A stretch of DNA of 64,000 nt from Ancylostoma caninum (Eukaryota; Nematoda; Chromadorea; Rhabditida; Ancylostomatidae). The position numbers and the translations under genes were made by a program. The stretch lies in assembly GCA_037903475.1 (NCBI GenBank), contig JBAJFG010000358.1:620001-684000 (forward strand). The letters are read 5' to 3'. Of this stretch, positions 47,614-58,888 are shown in pieces. Below the pieces are notes generated by a model. It was not told where the DNA came from and did not search any database. It saw only the letters and a list, made by a program, of their open reading frames with translations. Within the stretch, counting starts at the first letter, position 1. Every line of letters starts with the position of its first letter.

Positions 47614-48900
47614 AGGAAACATGATTAAGTGGTAGTGGCAGAGTAACAGTACTACTGGAAAATATTCGGAGATTGGAGCTGAAGGGAAACTATGGATGAG
47701 AATAGACTGGAGAAAAAATGAACTTTTTTGAATTTTCAACGTTTATTTTCAGAAATATCCGGAACCCGACTAGCAAAACTCTAATGTGAGAACAAGTAAG
47801 CACAACATAGTAACTTTAAAGGAAAATTCACTTCATGCATAGATTGCATAATATTATCAGAACGGCGTGCCAAATTTCTGAAAAAATTCAGACGCGCAGA
47901 AGTAGGAACCGCGCTGCGTCCCGTCTTGGGCGCAGTAGTGAACCTTTTCCAAATGTCAGGTTGCTAGGAAACAGAGGAAGATTTGCTCTTTCTAAAGGTA
48001 TCTAAATTTCCCTGATTGCTTTTGAATACACGTCAAAATTTTTTTGCCAATTTGGGCTATTTTCCAACTTTGAGTGGATTTTTCAGGATTCATTGAAATC
48101 CTTTTCCGGATGTCAGGTTGCCAGCGTGTTCAGCTGACGATTCTGCGTCGATTGGTACCTGGATGCAGGATGGACCTTCGCTGGGAAGCTCGGAATGCCG
48201 GTTGGTGAGAACGCTATAACGGGCATTCTCATCGCAAAAACGAGGAAGTACAGAGATGGAAGAGACGCAGACAAGGGTAAATGAGAACGCCCGTTACAGC
48301 GTTCTCACCAACCGGCATTCCGAGCTTCCCAGAGAAGATCCATCCTGCATCCAGGTATCAATCGACGCAGTATCGTCAGCTGAACACGCTGGCAACCTGA
48401 CATCCGGAAAAGGATTTCAATGAATCCTGAAAAATCCACTCAAAGTTGGAAAATAGCCCAAACTGGTAGAAAAATTTTGACGTGAATTCAAAAGCAATCA
48501 GGGAAATTTGGATATCTTTAGAAAGAGCAAATCTTCCTCTGTTTCCTAGCAACCTGACATTTGGAAAAGGTTCACTACTGCGCCCAAGACGGGGCGCGGC
48601 GCGGTTCCTACTTCTGCGCGTCTGAATTTTTTCAGAAATTTGGCACGCCGTCCTGATAATATTATGCAATCTATGCATGAGGAGAATTTTCCTTTAAAGT
48701 CACTATGCTGTGCTTACTTGTTTTCACATTAGAGTTTTGCAGTCGGGTTCCGGATATTTCTGAAAATAAAAGTTGAAAATTCAAAAAATTCATTTTTTCT
48801 CCAGTCTATTCTCATCCATAGCTTCCCTTCAGCTCCAATCTCCGAATATTTTCCAGTAGCACTGTTACTCTGCCACTACCAGTTAATCATGTTTCTTAAT
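47614..48900. mobile_element. 1.29-kb foldback element: about 617-bp arms, 48-bp loop
   Basis: Arms 47614-48232 and 48281-48900 are reverse complements with only scattered differences (for example GAAGTAGGAACCGCGC in the left arm matches GCGCGGTTCCTACTTC in the right; GTGAGAACGCTATAACGGGC matches GCCCGTTACAGCGTTCTCAC). The 48-bp spacer 48233-48280 is unpaired. The open minus-strand frame 48678-48376 lies within one arm and is a by-product. There is no transposase. Consistent with a long-TIR foldback transposon or a recent inverted duplication. Confidence 0.9.
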
Positions 48901-51854
48901 CATGTTCGAATGCTCAGGATAATCCCCCTCCTACCCCCCCCCCCCCCGGTCGACGCCCCTGGCGTTGAGTGACCTTCACTCAGCCATCTACGATTTCTCT
49001 CGCCAACCTTCACTTTCACGGACCCATTCTCACAACTATTCCACCTACGTTCACTAGTGACCTTTTCAAAACAAGGAAAGAAACCTTCTAAAGAAAATTG
49101 CAGAAAAAGCATGGTATTCCCAGCAACTGCATCGCTCGAGTGTGGGCAGTACTCCGATAGTTCCCTTCCAATTCACATTACGGTTGGATAACCGTGACAA
49201 GATATTTTCAAAGAAGGCTGTTTCAACAAAGATATGCTTACAAAGGGAAAACCGAACCGAAGCACTGAGGGAATGCAAACATCGCAGGTGTTGCCCTATC
49301 ACTACAATGTATGCGTAATGAAGAATGCAGGTGTAATCTTACCACCAACATGTTCGAGAACCTGATTAGCGAGCAGACAAGGACTCTTCCAGAAAACACA
49401 GGCGGGTGGGCATCTCTTACGACGCATGGCACCTCAGCAGCGAAAACAATCGCAGGTGACGAGTGCCGCAGTGCATGTCAACAACATCCGGCCACGTTCT
49501 GAATTTGCAATCGAACATAGCGATGATAATACATTCAGGAGCACACTGTAAGGTATAAGCAATTTATCAATTAATCAATTAACTTGACTACTTTCAATAC
49601 GAAACTTGAAGAAGGGATAATTGCACAAATCAATAGCACACAAATACTTTATCGTAGGGATTTAGGAGAAATGTGCGAAAAACATCGATAACTAATCACG
49701 AGGATCCGAGTGTGAACTTTCCGTTTACTGCAAGTAACGGGGAAAAACTAATCAAATGACGTTTTTTAGACGGTGTTTACATTGAACTCTGCAACAGAGA
49801 ACAACTAAGGATGCTTATCGAACGGTGCCTAAAATAAACAACTTTGTATGACGTCGTCTATGCAAGCGACTGTAAACCAGAGGTTGACCATGTTTAACAT
49901 GAAATACAAAACTTCACAAATCCTCATCTATAGTAATTAGTACAGATAGCTAAAGCTAATATGGATGACCATAAGATACGACATTAAGGAATTGAATAAA
50001 CTAGCAACTGCTCCTGTACCGAGTAATGCTCTGATAAAAAATTCGCACAGGCTGTTATACCACTAGAGAAAGCACTCGGCGAAAAATAAACGCAACATCA
50101 CGAAAACTGCCTTTGTTGACTGGGCGCAGCACTACAATAAAGCAATTGCGCTGGCAACAATGTTTGTGATTACGCCACCCAGTAAATCTTTACTGGCGGG
50201 CGCCTACATGACTGTAAAAGAAACGGCGAAAATCCAGAAAAAATCCGTTGACTCATCATAAAAAAGGAGAGTGTTTGTCTGACGCGTGGAACGCTTTAGA
50301 GAAAAAGGGTAAGCAAATAAAATTACCAGGAATCAACAGTCAACGAAATTATCTTCTCAAACGTGTGATTTGGGGGGGGGGGGGATCTGAATGCGAAATA
50401 AATGCTTCCTGAGACCTTCGAAAAACTCTAATCGAAATAACAATAAATTAGCAAGTTGGTCGGAAAGCCTTCCACCAAATTTTACACTTTTTTTTCCAAA
50501 TAATCATAACATTACTGTTCATCAATGAATCTAGACAGCCAATTTTTCTAGCTGAGAAAATAGTCCGCCATTCTACGACATTCTACTGCCTAAGAATTTC
50601 AATTAAAACCTAGAGAATTTCGATCAAGAAGCAATTTTTGGTGCAATACTTTCGGACCAACCTACTAGTAAGGATAGACAAAACAATCGAAGCTCAAGAC
50701 CATAACATCTAGACGCAGCGACTAGGTCGTGGGAGCAAATGTATTTTGACGACGGCGAACGGCAGCTGCAGACTACTTCGACGTAATCCAAAACAAGTCG
50801 ATCTCTTTCGTTATTTAGATAACGTATCTACAGGCCTGATCTGTGTAATAGTCTCTGTGGAAATGTGGGCTTGTCTACACGTATTACAAAGGCTATCAGC
50901 GTAGGAAGAAAGCAACCAAACTCCCCAATAAGCATCCCTAGTTACACAGCTGGTAGCAGATCAAAAATACATAGACAGGAGAGCTTAAATAACAGAGCCA
51001 GAACTTCAAGACTTGTGGTGCACTTACGCAAACGCGCTACAATGTGAGCTTGTGCACGACTGTTGATTTTGATATCGATTGGAAAGGGCATTCAGTGCAG
51101 CGTTCGTGAACTCGTGCCTAGCGACGACAGCTTCAGCATGACCACGAGTTGCTGAACAATTGTACTAACATTGTACCATTGAAATTTACAATACAAATCT
51201 TTTACTGACCACGCTAACAGATAAAATGACATTTAAACATGCGTTGCAACAAGTAAACATGAATACATAATGTAGTGTAGCCGATATAACGCGATTATTA
51301 GTTTTCTATGAGTTATCTTTCACCTGCTTTTTGCCGCTACCCCACGCGATAAGACATCTATCAAGAATGGCCATGGAACGTTCACTGTCACATGAGCCTT
51401 TCTAGTTTTGTTTATCAGGTTTTTCTCACGCCATTACTCTTGAATTGGTATGCAGCGTTAAATCATCATAGAAACGGGAAACATAAAAAAGGGGAAAATT
51501 TTCCAATGAAGTATCGTTAAACTCGAACAACAAAGTAGAGTAGGTGCTAAATTCAGGAAGATTGATGTCAACAAGTCACTATTTACAGACGACAGCGTCT
51601 AGAGTGAGCGTAGTAGTTGTACGGAGTTTTTACTACAGTCGTGAATTACCATCGTTCAATAGCAGAACGTCCTTCACGAGTTTTTTTCCTCTCTCAAATA
51701 ATAGCAGGAAAACAGGTTCCCAAAAGAAATATATTAATATCGTCAAACCATTTCACGTGGAACATTCATCCAAGGAAATGGCCGCTGCGAAAGACTGATA
51801 GCGGGCAGATTGCACAAAAGATAACAAGAGCAGACTTGTCCACGAAACAAATTT
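48901..51854. other. AT-rich intergenic DNA
   Basis: A C14 run at about 48938 and a G12 run at about 50371. Short frames near 49066-49500 on both strands are not convincing. Nothing else recognised over about 2.9 kb. Confidence 0.4.
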
Positions 51855-52330
51855 ATTTATTTATTTCACTGTATTGAAGATGCCCATAATACTTGTACCG
51901 GCTTACGCATATGACTGAAAGGAAAAAAAGTAGGATTACTATCAAAGACAAAACTGTACAAATGAGATGAATGAAAGTGAAGGTTTTTTGAAATTAAAAT
52001 TAAATGAACGCTTGTGGAGAAAAGAAACGACAAAATGTGCAGATGAGATGAATAGATGGTAGTTTCGAAGAAGAACTGTGTAGTTCGACTCACCAACGGA
52101 GAAAACAGGTGTGCGTGTGTGAGGGGTGGGGGACACTCGAAAGAAAATGAAGCAAATTGCGTGGTAGCCGGAGAGACAATAGAAAAGGCAGGTAGAATGC
52201 AAAAAACTGCCAACTTTGACAGTTTTTGAGAACAACTACAAGTGAAGAAAAATAGATAAAAGTGGAACGGGGTCAAGGGTGTGACGATAGATTATCATTG
52301 GGGAGGGGGTTCGCATGAGGGAAAGAGGGC
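51855..52330 (-). mobile_element. Truncated non-LTR retrotransposon 3' end, minus strand
   Basis: Read on the minus strand a long T/C-rich stretch ends GTGAAATAAATAAATAAATT, the same plan as the 3' UTR and tail of the full-length LINE at 9931-10605. The 136-codon frame in it (52276-51866) is Ser/Phe/His-rich low complexity, as expected from pyrimidine-rich UTR. Confidence 0.5.
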
Positions 52331-53470
52331 CTCATGGTGGCTATAAGTTTGCACACACAGAAGGTGAGAGGTGGTCGTAAGGTGTCGACTTTTGAAATAA
52401 CCACCATTTTTGACACTGAATGCGAATAGGATTTAACATGAAACATTGATACATGACTGCACCTTTGTTAAAACTGCAGATGATCGCATTCCTTTCAATG
52501 TTTAATGTTTTGCCTCGTTTACACTTTGCTAGCAGCCTGGTAATAGTGCACCGGTTATAATAGCTAGAGAGACGTCAGAGTAAAAAAGGCGAGAGTGTGC
52601 AGCATGTGAAGGGAGGGCGAGAAAGGCAAGCAATATGCACAAATGTTCAACTAGCGTCGCGTTCGAAAAAGTTTACAGACATGGAGCTAGAAATGCGTGT
52701 TTTCAAACAACTCCCTACATGGGAACTCTCGTGATCCTCTCGCATCGCAGGTGGTGGCTGTTTTGCTACGAATGACCTTTGAAAACCCTATTTCACTATT
52801 ATGTACCGAAAAAAGGAAATTCCAGAAACCACATGCAAAAAGAAGCTTAGTTCCAAATAGAATGAATCCACAGAAAAATGCAAAGCACAGCAGCTTGTCC
52901 TCACATGAGGGGAACAGACTTTAATCGATGGGAAAGGCATAAATAATGCAGGATATGCCATTCCGTGTCGGTGGCAAAGGTGCACGACAAGTTTTTCTGC
53001 TATGCATAAATGTAGAAATATGTAGGATATGGTAATTCACCACCAGATGCCGGCCGGAACACATATGCTGATGAAACCATACATTCATACGAATGTTTGC
53101 ATCAACTTTATTAGGGTTAGGTGTGTTCGATACAATCAAGTCATTAGATTAGTAATGTACTAAGCGAAGGTTGTTATGAAGCCAACGACATAGTTGAACG
53201 TTGCAAATTCTTTTACGACATAAGGCTACCGAAGCGGCGAAATGCCATGTAATCTGCTGAATCGTAAAAAAAAAACAAAAATTGAAAGAAACCGGCGGTA
53301 TTCTATGCTATGCAAAGCAAGAAAAAGAAGATTTAAAATTTAAAAAAAAAAGAGGTAACAACGGCAAAATGGGCGCTAGTGATCAGATGGTTCCTACCAA
53401 CAGAAACACCAGTGAACTCGAGTTGAATGAGTTGCAATGAGGATTAGCGACAGAACATTTACTGCTGAGC
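52331..53470. other. Intergenic, nothing recognised
   Basis: No exon-like or repeat structure seen. Confidence 0.4.
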
Positions 53471-53657
53471 ATATATGACGCTGCTAATTTGTCCTAGTAA
53501 AAATGCAAAGTAGAAAATGAGTGGCCAAAATCCAAACGCTTCGAGTTATGCCACCATTCAATTTTCACTCTGTCATACCGCGAATGGTTCGGATTGTGGC
53601 CACTCATTCTCTACATTGCATTTTTACTAGGACAAATTAGTTGGCAGCGTCATATAT
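53471..53657. mobile_element. Small MITE with about 62-bp inverted repeats, 187 bp
   Basis: Left end ATATATGACGCTGCTAATTT continues GTCCTAGTAAAAATGCAA; the right end is its reverse complement (TTGCATTTTTACTAGGACAA... CGTCATATAT) with a few changes. If TA is the target site the element proper starts at TGACGC. Confidence 0.8.
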
Positions 53658-54426
53658 CCCCGACGATGAAAATCGACCAAAATGAGCAGTTTAAGTACAT
53701 TATAATCCCATGTCTTTTCTCTTGACTGTGGTGAGTCAGACGCAGTCGTTCAAGGAATAACTTTTTCACTACGACAAAAAAGGTTGCTTTGGATTACGAA
53801 ATCGGGAGCGAACGCTGACGATCAAAATAGAAGAATTCAAGATGAGATTTTGGTTTAAAGACTAAAGCTACTTCAACTCCTACGAGAAAACGACTCAATG
53901 GTGGAATTAGGGAGAAAACCCCGATTTGTCCATCACGGCCGAGTTTGACCCTATCTGTCCTCAAATGTGCGAACATCGTTCCTAGCTATCAAAACCAAGC
54001 CGTTTTCCACAGAAAAATCGTTATTTTCCATAAAAAAACCAGCTGCTAAGTCCGATGCCGTGGTCCATTTCAGCTCAAAACCACTTATTCGTGAACAAAC
54101 TCTCCATGAATCTCATAAAATTTGCGGATTTTTGCTATCTTTAAAGTTTCCCTCCGATTTTTGCATGTAACTTGCGGAATTTCAGATAATCATGCTACGG
54201 TAGTTAAATTTGGTCAAGTAGTCAGTTCAAAATAGTTTACACATTATACAGCACAGTAAATCCCGCCTCGTTTATGTTAGACAATCCAAAATCCAGTTAC
54301 GGGAGTACCGGAAAAAATTGACGAAAAGAAAACGTGAAAACAAATACTGAGTCCTGAAAGAATGCCCCATAGAAACGAAACACACCAAAGCTAACCATTC
54401 CGCATGAAGTTCTTTTTCTATGAATC

Positions 54427-55188
54427 TAAAGCCCTACACAGAGTTTTGCCGCCGGGCGAGTCGCCCATGTCGAAGCATACCGGGCTGCTACGCAGCGCGA
54501 GCTCGCCGCGGCAAAACTCGCCAGGGGGGTCACTCAGAGTATTTTGCCGCAGCGAGCTCGCCGCGAGCTCGCCCAGCGAGCGGCGACAAGGAATGCCTCG
54601 GACCATTTTTGTCGCGCGCGGCAAAACTCGCCGATGGTATTTTTCTTCGTAATTTCGCGAATCTTTTAAACAAATTGCACTTCTCCAGTGACGAACATTT
54701 CGTTGTTTGTTTATGTTTTTAGCGCTTCTCACTTGACGTTTTCGGTGAGAGCCTACCCGTAAACTAGAACATTTGATGCGGTATCCTTCATGTTATTTTT
54801 TGTATTCCTGGTATTTTAGTCATTGACGACGACGATGTAGCGTAGTTAGTCCTAGAATGCCATCTGGAGGTGGTAGCCAGGAACAGTAGGGATAATGTTA
54901 ATGAGGCACACGTTCCCTAGGTGGACACCGGGTTCAGAATACTAATTTATAGAATACACAGAAGAGGCGTTCGTCTCGTACCGTTCCGTTCTAACAAGGA
55001 ATTCTTCAGAAATTCAAAAGAAGTGGAACAATTACTGCGGATATAGAAAAGACGCCCTAGTGCTAACCGCCGCGCTCCCGCCCGACTCTGAGTATCCCCA
55101 ACGTCGCTGAGCGGCAAAGGCTTGCCACGCCCCCCTCTTGCCGCCCGGCGAGAACTCGCTCGGCGGCAAAACTCTGAGTGGGGCTTAA
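54427..55188. mobile_element. Inverted-repeat element with GC-rich internal repeats, 762 bp
   Basis: The left end (TAAAGCCCTACACAGAGTTT then TGCCGCCGGGCGAG) pairs with the right end, whose reverse complement is TTAAGCCCCACTCAGAGTTT then TGCCGCCGAGCGAG. Inside are repeated modules GCGGCAAAACTCGCC and GAGCTCGCCGCG (54447-54635). Base composition contrasts sharply with the AT-rich surroundings. No ORF of note. Confidence 0.75.
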
Positions 55189-55672
55189 TTTTCTGCATCC
55201 ACTTTAGCCTATATAAATCTGGGATATAAATCTAAAATCTAAAATATAAATATAGGAAACAAAAACCCCGACTGAGGCGAGGTCGAGGAAATGCACACGA
55301 ATTAATTGGTGGCACGAAATTTAGCCTCAAATAGAGAATTTCGCAATAGTCAGAAATTACAAACAAGCCGAACATTCAGCTTCCAGGACAGAGTGAAATT
55401 CTCGGAGACGAACAAGAAGAAAAGACGCATAAAACCAAACCGTAAAAGCAGACGCAAATCGCTGAGGAACGAGTTCCCGCAGTCTGGTGGCTGGTGGTCG
55501 GATGAGCGCACACGAAATGCGCCACCAGGCGATCGATGAACGCGAACTCGGGGCGGGTCATCGGTGTCCCCGGCGCGTGCGCGAGACGGGCCGGGATAAG
55601 TACAGCTGTCAGCAGCGCTAATTGCTGGGTTGGGAAGCTCAGCGTTCAGTTGTGAGCGTATCTGGGGCTAAT
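55189..55672. other. GC-richer intergenic segment
   Basis: 3' flank of the minus-strand gene at 55673; the stretch 55480-55620 is GC-rich (cggcgcgtgcgcgagacggg). No gene recognised. Confidence 0.35.
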
Positions 55673-56219
55673 TCAAAAGGTTTTTACTGGTAGAGATTCA
55701 TCTGTGCTTGGTACTACCAGCTCATCTACCAGCTGGAAGCGGGAAAGGCACTTTCTGCCTGTCAAGCACAAAGAAAAGTACGAACGGACATAGTCGCGGT
55801 CGTCTTGATTAAGTCTCGGTTTCCGTCTCGCAGCCGCTTTGCAGTGCTGTTGCAACGCGGCTCTTTTGCAGTAGTCCGCTGGTTCTAACACCTGCTGACA
55901 TGTCTCAGGTGGAGCCTAAGAAGTTACAACCGAGGGAACACATGTTAGGATTCACCCAGTACATGTCAAAACACGTCAGAACCTGAACTTCAGCGCAACG
56001 AAACCGCGTCGCGGCCTTCCTGCCTTGCGGTCCTACCGATGGAGGCCCCAAATGAATCCGGACGGCGACTATACCATTACATCCTGATGCTCCATTTATC
56101 TTCGAAACAAAGGAGCTACCAGTATTGTCACGATAACTGTGACCAAGATGTGTGATCTCTTCGAAAACAGATGTTTGGAAGACCGGAACGCTGAAAGAAC
56201 AGCGATATTCTACTTCCAT
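55673..56219 (-). CDS. Unrecognised Cys-containing protein, two (or last two) exons
   Basis: Exon 56219-55983 (or starting at 56187 after acceptor gttctttcag) reads VPVFQTSVFEEITHLGHSYR..., then GIVAVRIHLGPPSVGPQGRK, RFRCAEVQ, donor CAG|gttctg. After an intron of about 92 nt (acceptor atgtcagcag) exon about 55891-55673 continues in phase 0 as VLEPADYCKRAALQQHCKAA... NQDDRDYVRSYFSLCLTGRK ... STDESLPVKTF, stop. The joined frame stays open over about 150 codons and looks like real protein, with at least six cysteines. No named domain is evident. Upstream exons beyond 56219 are possible because the acceptor just inside the first exon suggests an internal exon. Confidence 0.5.
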
Positions 56220-56334
56220 CTCGTGGTACCTCTGTAGACTACTCCATTAGGGACAGAAGTCGAGGAGAAACCAGAAAAAAAAGGATGGATGGGGACAATT
56301 TATATTTAACAGTGCGATCAATCACAAATCATGT

Positions 56335-56451
56335 GCCTACCGTTTAGTGTACTATTTTATGAACGACATTTAACAGCTTCCTATTATATTGTACCTACCG
56401 CTTAGTGTAGTATTTATTGAACAACACTCAACAGCTTCCTATTATATTGTA
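56335..56451. repeat. Two-copy direct repeat, about 58 bp
   Basis: Both copies run TACCG[T/C]TTAGTGTA...CAACAGCTTCCTATTATATT-like to the end AGCTTCCTATTATATTGTA; about 85 percent alike by eye. Confidence 0.7.
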
Positions 56452-56707
56452 GACTGGGGTCTAAATACACTTCGAAAAAGTCCGTGCGACAGCCGTAATT
56501 GCAGACAAAGTCACAGGCGCACTCCCTAAGCTACCCGACTGTATGCGAACATGTACGCCAGACTGAGAGCGGCAAAAATGGGAAAGTTGAAGTCAACCAT
56601 ATCGCTAGCTACGCGTTTTTACCGCCTTTTTTGCTTTTTTTTTAATTGTCATGAATGTTTGTCCTTCCGTTCCGTTCTTAAGTTCTCCTACCAAATGTAC
56701 GTATATA

Positions 56708-56865
56708 CAGGAAGCTCCAAATGTCCGCAGTCAAGAAGGGCGTGGCCACGGCGCGGCTCCTTGATCAGACACAGGCGCTCTCTATGCTGCCACTGGCTTC
56801 TCTGACCCTGCAGACAACCAGTAGCAGCATGCAGAACGCCTGTATCTCTGCTCAAAGACAGCACT
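56708..56865. mobile_element. Second copy of the CAGGAAGCTCC MITE, one end missing
   Basis: Begins CAGGAAGCTCCAAATGTCCG after TA, like 22938, and continues through GGCGTGGCCACGGCGCGGCT and the CTGCTACTGG hairpin region, but the mirror right end is lost after about 56860. Confidence 0.75.
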
Positions 56866-57251
56866 CACGATAAAAAAACATCTTCGATTTTTCATGAGAT
56901 TCTACTCTGGAAGCTACTCTAGTGCCCATAATGGAGGAAAGACCATCAAAAAAGGCTATGTTTCCGAGAAATACTTTGTTATATTCTGCCAATACATGTG
57001 CATTTGTACGAGATCTAAACGACAAAATATGCCAGACAGAACGGCTGCACATGCACTTTTCCACATCAGGAATCGTTCCAGGGAAGGCAAACAATCATGT
57101 AGAAAAACATGGCGTGCACCTCTCACGTGTTCCGATGCATTAAGCTCTTTGGCGTGAATATCCCGTGACCATAATGAGGCGCTCGAAGGTGCCATTATTC
57201 AACAATCACGGTATACTAACCAAATGTTGAAAGTGCTAGGGAAAGTCTCAG

Positions 57252-58888
57252 GGGTATTACTGTTAAACCATGGGCAATTAGAGGTATTCTCCAAGTTTTT
57301 CTAGAAAGAACAAGGCAGTGTAATAACGAAATTCGCCAAAGGGATATTATTTATGACTTGTACAGAAATGCGATCAGACGAAGAGATGACTCGACCGCAG
57401 GTTCGTTGTCTGGATAATTCTATGTGGCCATAATTCAAGGCGCATAGTGCGAGAACAGGTTCTCACTGACCACTGCCCGCTCGGATGCTTTTTCCGACGT
57501 TCGCTACTTTACTACGTGAGCGCTCATCGTTGCAAAGCAGATGCAACTTGAGTGTGTTGAGCTTTGGACGTCATGAGGAAATGGTTGAGGCTTTGCAGGA
57601 GGATAGCAGCAACTCCTACCACGCCGCCTTAGTGGATGAAGCAAAGTTCCTACTTTTTTACCTAGATCTGCAGGTCGAATTGTATCAAAGAAAGATTGTA
57701 GAGGTGGAGAATTTTTAATAGGAAATTGTTTATATGGTCGCGTTTCACCTGTGGAGGTAGTTGTATAAACATCAATGAAAAAGATCCCGCAGAGATAAGA
57801 AAAACAGGCTGTTCGCACAAATATTCAACTATCGTCAGTCCTGAAACAGATTCCAACATTAAATGATGTGAAAGTTCATGTAGAATCTCGTGCATGTAGG
57901 TCGAAACAGTTATTTAAAAAATAACTACGTAGTACACAAAGCGCTTGCTGAGAAACAAACGAAGAAATTCCATGTTTGCACACATTTGTAAATTTTATTA
58001 CAATTCCCTGTAATTTCCTGTAAAAAATATTATGCATCGTGTACTCAACTTTACAACTATTTATTACCTACTGCATATTTACTTCAGAGACGCCAAAAAA
58101 TGTGCGGAATTTTCCGTTTCGCGAGTTCCGCTTTACAGCCATTTCTGCCCTTTCGCATATCCCGTCTTCCCAGCCCTCTGCCAACCTTCTTGGAACAACT
58201 GCTGCTACCACTACGAAGCAGTCACGATGCATCGGAGAACGGGCAAATCACCCGAGAACGCTGCGGACGACGACGTCATAGTCCGCGCAAACAACAGCAT
58301 GGGTCCGCCGACCTTGACAGCTGCGATCGCTATCGAAACCAGCCGGAAGCGGCTTTTTCGTGACTTTGGATAGATTAAGCTTTGCATGTTTGTACTTCTG
58401 CCATGGGATTAGAGACAGGTGGTTCTTTCTTGCGTAATCTGAGCAATCTGAAAGCAGATTACTTGCAGTAAACATGCGTTTTTGTCCAGAAATGACAAAT
58501 TAAAGTGCCACCGAAAAATTTTCCCCGATTTTATGGACATATGAGCCGAAAAAAGTATAGAAGTTCCATTACGCTCATTTATGACTTGGCAACAAGAAAT
58601 GAGTGAGGTGTGGTCGTCTCGGCAGCTAGATGCTGTCGTTGAAAATGCCATGAAGAGGTTGCATTATATTATATTCACTGGCGAGGCTTGCGCACCGGTA
58701 GATTTGCCAATCCTTCGCCAGTGCTGTCTATTTCTGGACCAATTCTGTTCAATTTCAATTTATTTCCCGGCAACTGTCAGAATTCTTGGTCCGATCGTAG
58801 ACGACTCCGTGATTTTCCTTTGTTTCTTTGGTTTCTATTACATTCTCTCGTATCAGTCATGTATAATGTACGAAATGATGCAAAATAA
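57252..58888 (+). CDS. Unrecognised multi-exon gene, partly resolved
   Basis: Exons with agreeing phases: 57252-57400 (ITVKPWAIRGILQVFLERTR, RDIIYDLYRNAIRRRDD), 57448-57515 (REQVLTDHCPLGCFFRRSLL), 57599-57673 (EDSSNSYHAALVDEAKFLLF, donor CAG|gtcgaa), then 58561-58697 (VPLRSFMTWQQEMSEVWSSR, QLDAVVENAMKRLHYI) and 58781-58888 (ending NVRNDAK, stop TAA). Between them 58096-58363 is open in three frames; the one ending IAIETSRKRLF|gtgact matches the phase of the next exon but not of the previous one, so one more exon is missing from my model. The protein is helical and charged with a hydrophobic stretch (FPLFLWFLLHSLVSVMY) near the C-terminus. AAAATAAAATAAA overlaps the stop codon. An upstream open segment at 56922-57130 may belong. 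No family recognised. Confidence 0.4.

Noticed and set aside
48376..48678. 100-codon ORF
   Set aside because: Entirely within one arm of the 1.3-kb palindrome; its counterpart in the other arm is broken.
51866..52276. 136-codon minus-strand ORF rich in Ser, Phe and His
   Set aside because: It lies in a pyrimidine-rich stretch that ends in AATAAATAAATAAA, matching LINE 3' UTR; composition follows the DNA rather than a protein.
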